Shown one piece after another: positions 59,248 to 64,000 of a DNA stretch of 64,000 nucleotides (position 1 is its first letter; every line of letters begins with the position of its first letter). This DNA comes from Heliopora coerulea (lineage: Eukaryota > Cnidaria > Anthozoa > Scleralcyonacea > Helioporidae): positions 732,501-796,500 of the forward strand of contig JASJOG010000141.1 of assembly GCA_030142905.1 (NCBI GenBank), read 5' to 3'. The position numbers and the translations under genes are program-made. Below the pieces are notes generated by a model. It was given only the letters and a program-made list of their open reading frames with translations. It did no database searches and had not been told where the DNA came from.

Positions 59248-61078
59248 ATGGCGTCCTTCGGTGGTAGTGGTGGAAGAGGGTTACTGCCTCCTCCACGCCT
59301 GGAGCATTTCGTTATGACAGAAAAGCTTGGTCAAGGAACGTATGCCACTGTCTATAAAGCTTACAGGAAGGTGGGAGTTTAACTAGTTTTGCAATGGAAG
59401 CAGAATGTGGTTGCAGTGCTTGAATTTCGTTTTATTGTTGGACTGAGCCAATGAATTTTGTAAAGCAAAATTTACATTATTTCATGTATGTTGGTTGTTT
59501 TCACTTTTTAGGGAGAATCCCGTGAGGTCGTTGCTATTAAGTGCATTTCTCTGAAGTCCCTTAGTAAGCCGGCGATTGAAAACCTTATAACCGAGATAAA
59601 ATTGCTGAAGGACATCGATCATAGTCACGTGGTCAAAATGAAAGATTTTCAGGTGAAATTATTACTTCAATTTGGTGTATTTTGCCCGGTATTTATGTCC
59701 TATCCGCGCTAATTGATTTTACACATTCATATAAGTTTTGTAGTACGTTATTAAGTTGTGAATAATGTCAGACATTCAATTAGTAAATTTGTTGCCATTG
59801 CATAATCCACTTCCGGTTTAAGCTATAAGATACCAGGTGTATGGCAACTGTCATTATTTCAAAACCTGGTGTGTTGCTGAGCAGGAAATTTGGTCTTCAT
59901 GACTTAAGTGAAGAACAATAAAAGCCCAATCAGCTAATACCAAATTAATGTCAAGAGATATAATGTTACTTATAGTTTGAGATGGAAAGTCCACTGTAAA
60001 AAAACCTTGACCAGCTGACAACTTCAAAAAATATAAGAGAAAGCAAATTCTGAAAATGAAGACCATCTTTTAACTTAAGATTTAAGTTAACGAAAGATGA
60101 AAACCATGAAATGGTGATATTTCGATTTTATTACATCTTCTTGGTCTGAAGATGATTTTGCAATAAAATCGAAATATCACAATTTCACAGTTTTCATCTT
60201 TCATTAACTTAAATCTTAAGTTAAAAGATGGCCTTCGTTTTTGGAATTTGCTTTCTCTTATATGTCCACTGCGTACAGTAATTTTGGTTCTTCAGGATGT
60301 CTTTAGAATATTCAACCATAGTAGAATTAAATATATCAAAAAATACTCCACACCTGTACTGTTTGCTTTTTGAATTACAATTTACATTTGACAAACAGTA
60401 ATGACAAAGTTTAATGGTGATATTTCATCTTTGTACCAAAGATATCATCCAACCATTTTTGTTGTCTTGCCTTCAATCTGAATCCTGGATTTTACAAGGT
60501 GTTTTTTGGGGCTGTGTTTTGTTTTGTATTTTATCAAATTGTCAGCTGGTCATAGTTTATTTCTTTCTCATTTCTTATAATTTAAATAAATTATGACTTA
60601 TATTTGAAGGAATATATATATATACAGTCATCCCTTGTCATACTGTGGTTCAAGTTTTGCAGACTCGATGCATCATGGATTTTTCTGACCTATATATTTA
60701 TATCGCAGGGTTTTGTTACATCGCGGGATTCTGCAGCCTATAGGTATTTTGATATTTTCAGGTTTTAGTTATTTATAGTGGTAAAATAAGCATTTTCTAG
60801 CCTAAAAATTAATAATAACAATATAAATGCAGGCTTTAAGATGAAAAGGCAGTGCCAGCAACTGCCCATCACTATGTTCATCACCCGCAAAAAGAAAGAA
60901 GATACAAGTATGCCCTCAGGTTAATAAGAGTGTGGGAAAGGTTTATAAGAGTGTGTGGGGGGTTTATAAAGGCTTAAAATATATAAAAATAATAAAATGA
61001 ATATATGTTTCTACTTTGCGGATTTTCCCCTATCATGGGGGGTTCTGGAACATAACCCCCATGAATGATGAGGGATGA

Positions 61079-61158
<80 letters not shown>

Positions 61159-63663
61159 GTATGTATATATATATATATATATATTTTTTTTTTTCAGTGG
61201 AACCATGAATACATGTTTTTGATCATGGAATACTGCAGTGGTGGTGACTTGTCAAGGTTTATTCAGTTGAAACGACGGCTTCCTGAAACTATTGCCAAAA
61301 AATTTCTCCAACAGTTAGGTAATGATTATGGCATCATGAAATACTGATCTCGACATTGACCTTATTTAGCATATAACCATGTTATGAACACTTCTTTTTC
61401 ATGCTTGAACCCCCCCCCCCAAAAAGAAACAATGATACAAAAGGTGTGGGTTAGCTATAGTCTGCATGTTATATTGGGATACAAATATCTTGAGTCTGCT
61501 TGGCATGATGCTGAATGCCAGTTCAATCCAGCTGGTTTTTATCTAAACATAAGCACTGGCAATTTTTCAGTTTAGCTACCATTCATAGTAATTAGTAATT
61601 AATTATAATAATTGTCGTGTTATTGAATATAACTAATGCTGTGATATGCATACAAACACCAAAACAGTTGGGAGTAACATCTGTATAAATCCATCAGGTT
61701 TAACAAATTCATTATGTCAATTTCCCCCATGTAAACCTGTACTGCTACTTATTGTTCTTTGGTAAGGTCCTGCAGAAAAGGAATTTTGGCAACTGAGAAT
61801 TTTTCCAGGTGCTAGGAGTTTGAATTATTGTGTGAAATATTTATAAATCCATCCATCTACAGATTGTCACCAAATCTTTATTTAATATTTTGTAGCACTT
61901 GCTTTAAAATTTCTCCATAGTAAAAATATTGCCCACATGGATCTTAAACCTCAAAATTTGTTGTTAACCTCAAAAGAAAACCCCAAATTGAAAATTGCAG
62001 GTATTGTATTACAACCTTATAGTACTTTTTTTAAATTGATGATTTGCAAATAATCCCTGGGGTGTCAAATGACAAAGGTATGGTAGCCATGTTGGTACCA
62101 CATATAATAGCATTTGATAAGATTTTTTGGTTGAGGTTCCACCAACACAACTCCCAAGGTATCAGGTACAAAATACCTATAACCAGCATTTACTGCTTTT
62201 GTAAAGTGGTATGCCAACTGGAATCTGGGAGTTCAAACCCACCATGACCAGATGAAATAACCATTTGACTTATTTATATTCTGCTACCAGTGACATACCC
62301 AGGCCATAGGCCTGCTGGCCTGGCCAGGGAAATTTTTTAAAAGAAAGTAAAACAGTGGCAAAAGTGACATAAATAAAAGGAAATGAAAAGCCAGAAGTTA
62401 CTTGATGCTTAATATTGTTTTTGGTGTGATATTTTCCATTGGTGAACCCAGCTTACTTCAGTAAGGGCAATGCTTAAATCCAGCTGTTTCCCTGGGAAAA
62501 ATTAAATTCCATAATTCCTATTTTTGAGAAAAAATCCAGGTCAGCATGCCCCTGGACTCCCCCAGGAGATGACGCCTTTGCCATGCTCATTTGTTCTCCT
62601 TGGGCCTACAAATACTCAGACATCTGAGTATGTCACTGGTTTTATAATTCATTTTAAGATATTTAAAAATAACATGAGGCAAAAGCAGTAAAACTATTTC
62701 AAATAACGTATTTATGATAATGAAAGAAAAAAAAAATGAAGTTAATCACAAAAGCTCTAAAACAAAACAGTTGCCATCTGTTACGGTAACCTCAATTTTG
62801 TATAGTTACATTTTGCCACCCTCTCTAACCAATTAAAAGGCCAATGTCTCCTTCCTGCTGAATACGATCATCTGGTACTAACCGTAAGAGAATTCTAAGG
62901 TATGCTCTTGTCCGGTAATGAGTTAAAAGCCCTCTAACCCTTTCAAGTCTGTAGTCAACTTTTTTTATTTTAGTTTGGCTAATACCACATGACTTTACTC
63001 ATCAAGGGGAGACGTCTCAGACAGGAAATGGTTAAAAACTATCTCCTTAACCCTCTCTGATCCGTACCCAACAACAAACAAAAACATTCTTTTTACGGCC
63101 GTTTTCCCCGCTTACGCAGGAGTTGGCCGGTGGCTCCCCATAGCAGTTTCCTCCATATTTTTCGATCCTGCGTATCCTCCCTTTTCAATCCACACTCTCA
63201 TGTCCCTTTCCACCACCTGACTGCACGTCGTCTTCGGTCTTCCTCTTCCTCTCGCGCCCTCCACTTCATATAAGGTGTTTTTCTTCACCCAGTCATCATC
63301 ATCCTTCGGCAACACATGGCCTCACCATCTCAGCCGGTTCTGCTTCACAACGTCAGTCACTGACTCAATCTCATCTGGTCCGTATCCAACTTTTAAATTT
63401 TAGTCTGGCTAATGCCAGACGATTTTACTTGTCAAGGGGAGACTTCTCGGACAGGAAAGGGTTAAAGTGTGTTGTTGAGGGACCTCATGAACCGGGCAGG
63501 CATATACCACCACATAATACCACATAAGAAATTTCAATGAAGGCCCTTGCTTTCCAATATGACAGCCCCAATTGCGAAAATTTCTTCGATAGATTTTGGA
63601 TTTGCTCAATATCTTAAAGACAAAATGGACAGCAGTAATCTTCGTGGTTCACCCCTCTACATG
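59248..63663 (+). CDS. ULK3: ULK3 serine/threonine kinase, first 5 exons (3' part outside window)
   Basis: ULK3 is an Atg1/ULK-family kinase that acts on GLI factors in Hedgehog signalling and in the ESCRT-III abscission checkpoint. Exons: 59248-59370, 59512-59652, 61198-61318, 61896-62000, 63593-63663, all in phase. The start MASFGG is followed by the glycine loop [25 protein letters not shown] (catalytic lysine), the C-helix glutamate in [13 protein letters not shown], hinge [20 protein letters not shown], catalytic loop [16 protein letters not shown] and the activation segment LRGSPLYM. Each block matches human ULK3 ([33 protein letters not shown]) better than ULK1/2. Catalytic K, E, D and DFG are present, so it should be active. 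The MIT domains expected in the C-terminal half lie beyond the window. Confidence 0.93.
60028..60267. repeat. 240-bp fold-back repeat in ULK3 intron 2
   Basis: AGAGAAAGCAAATTCTGAAA pairs with the mirrored end at 60240-60265. The inner arms are ACTTAAGATTTAAGTTAACG and its complement, then GTGATATTTCGATTTTATT. The tip is CTGAAGATGATTTTGC. On the plus strand the second arm reads GATTTTGCAATAAAATCGAA then ATATCAC. Confidence 0.85.
60625..61081. mobile_element. Tigger/pogo-like MITE
   Basis: The ends are CAGTCATCCCTTGTCATACT and the complement of ATGATGAGGGATGACTG, flanked by TA. The interior TTCTGGAACATAACCCCCAT is characteristic of Tigger-type inverted ends. There is no transposase. In ULK3 intron 2. 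Confidence 0.8.
61081..61190. repeat. (AT)n/(GTAT)n microsatellite
   Basis: Directly joins the right end of the Tigger-like MITE and runs to the ULK3 exon 3 acceptor. Confidence 0.95.
62286..62641. mobile_element. MITE-like element in ULK3 intron 4
   Basis: ACCAGTGACATACCCAGGCC at the left and the complement of CTGAGTATGTCACTGGT at the right form matching ends around about 355 bp of non-coding sequence. Confidence 0.65.
62930..63035 (+). repeat. Palindrome-core repeat family P
   Basis: TTTGGCTAATACCACATGAC, TTTACTCATCAAGGGGAGAC and TCTCAGACAGGAAATGGTTA follow the same pattern as 63385-63468. Confidence 0.6.
63112..63375 (-). pseudogene. Remnant of a non-LTR retrotransposon (LINE) ORF2 C-terminus
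   Basis: On the minus strand the frame reads [12 protein letters not shown], a stop, [37 protein letters not shown] and a final MGSHRPTPA. This is the familiar tail after the reverse transcriptase domain of LINEs ([17 protein letters not shown]). The in-frame TGA and missing 5' part show a dead fragment. In ULK3 intron 4. Confidence 0.75.
63385..63468 (+). repeat. Palindrome-core repeat family P, best copy
   Basis: Core TCTGGCTAATGCCAGA, a perfect 16-bp palindrome with the centre TAAT, followed by CGATTTTACTTGTCAAGGGG, AGACTTCTCGGACAGGAAAG and GGTTAA. Confidence 0.7.
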
Positions 63664-63798
63664 GTATGTGGTAGATGTTATATCTGAGCTAAATGTTTGT
63701 GGAGTCAAGACTAGATAGCAGGACAAAAGACTGCCGCTGGCCTCAGTTTTGCACTCTCGACTTAAAGGCTACGCAAGTTTTGCGATAGGGTAGAGAAC

Positions 63799-64000
63799 AT
63801 ACTCCTAAAAGAATCATCTTGAGAACTCAAGATATGATTTAATGCAAGACGGGAACTGAACTGGTAATATTTCGGCTTTATTACAAAGTCATTATCAAAC
63901 CTCAGGTAAACTTTGTAATAAAGCCGAAATATTACCAATTCAGTTCCCGTCTTACATTTACTCATATCTTGAGTTCTCAAGATGATTCTATTTGGAGTAT
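63799..64000. repeat. Fold-back repeat at the right edge (probably truncated)
   Basis: AGAATCATCTTGAGAACTCA pairs with TGAGTTCTCAAGATGATTCT at 63971-63990; the inner arms GGTAATATTTCGGCTTTATT are mirrored at 63921. The palindrome reaches the last base of the window. In ULK3 intron 5. Confidence 0.85.

Noticed and set aside
13738..61190. CRISPR-like arrays
   Set aside because: The tandem repeats have no unique spacers and the window is an animal genome.

Overview
This is a nuclear genome window from an intron-rich invertebrate animal, most likely an anthozoan cnidarian such as a stony coral (inference). The reasons are GT-AG introns of a few hundred bases to 2 kb, proteins that align closely with vertebrate orthologues, and a dense load of short fold-back repeats, MITE-like elements, tRNA-derived SINE-like repeats and microsatellites. 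There is no prokaryotic gene organisation, CRISPR array or operon.

Genes from left to right: (1) the last coding exon of a CSK-type tyrosine kinase (+, cut by the left edge); (2) a securin/PTTG1 gene (-, 2019-4143); (3) a complete NBAS gene (+, 4373-46730), rebuilt here as 63 phase-consistent exons coding about 2323 residues; (4) a coilin-like gene (-, 47785-58900) with a ubiquitin-like N-terminus, a very long Ser/Asp/Lys-rich linker and a possible Tudor-like C-terminus; (5) the 5' half of ULK3 (+, 59248 to beyond the right edge).

Two gene pairs are head-to-head with short shared promoter regions: securin/NBAS (229 bp between start codons) and coilin-like/ULK3 (347 bp). CSK and ULK3 are also close neighbours on human chromosome 15q24, so this may be an ancient linkage with securin, NBAS and the coilin-like gene lying between them.

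Most of the remaining sequence is NBAS intron. It holds long palindromic fold-back repeats, some flanked by 14-bp target-site duplications and carrying hammerhead-like core motifs. It also holds pogo/Tigger-like MITEs with TA duplications, MITEs with TTACATG-containing ends, SINE-like repeats, a 15-bp GT-rich minisatellite, (CCTT)n and (AT)n arrays and a 40-bp tandem palindrome. No obviously new multigene system is visible. The best leads are the coilin-like gene, the securin degron and 3' exon puzzle, the conserved linkage and the fold-back family.
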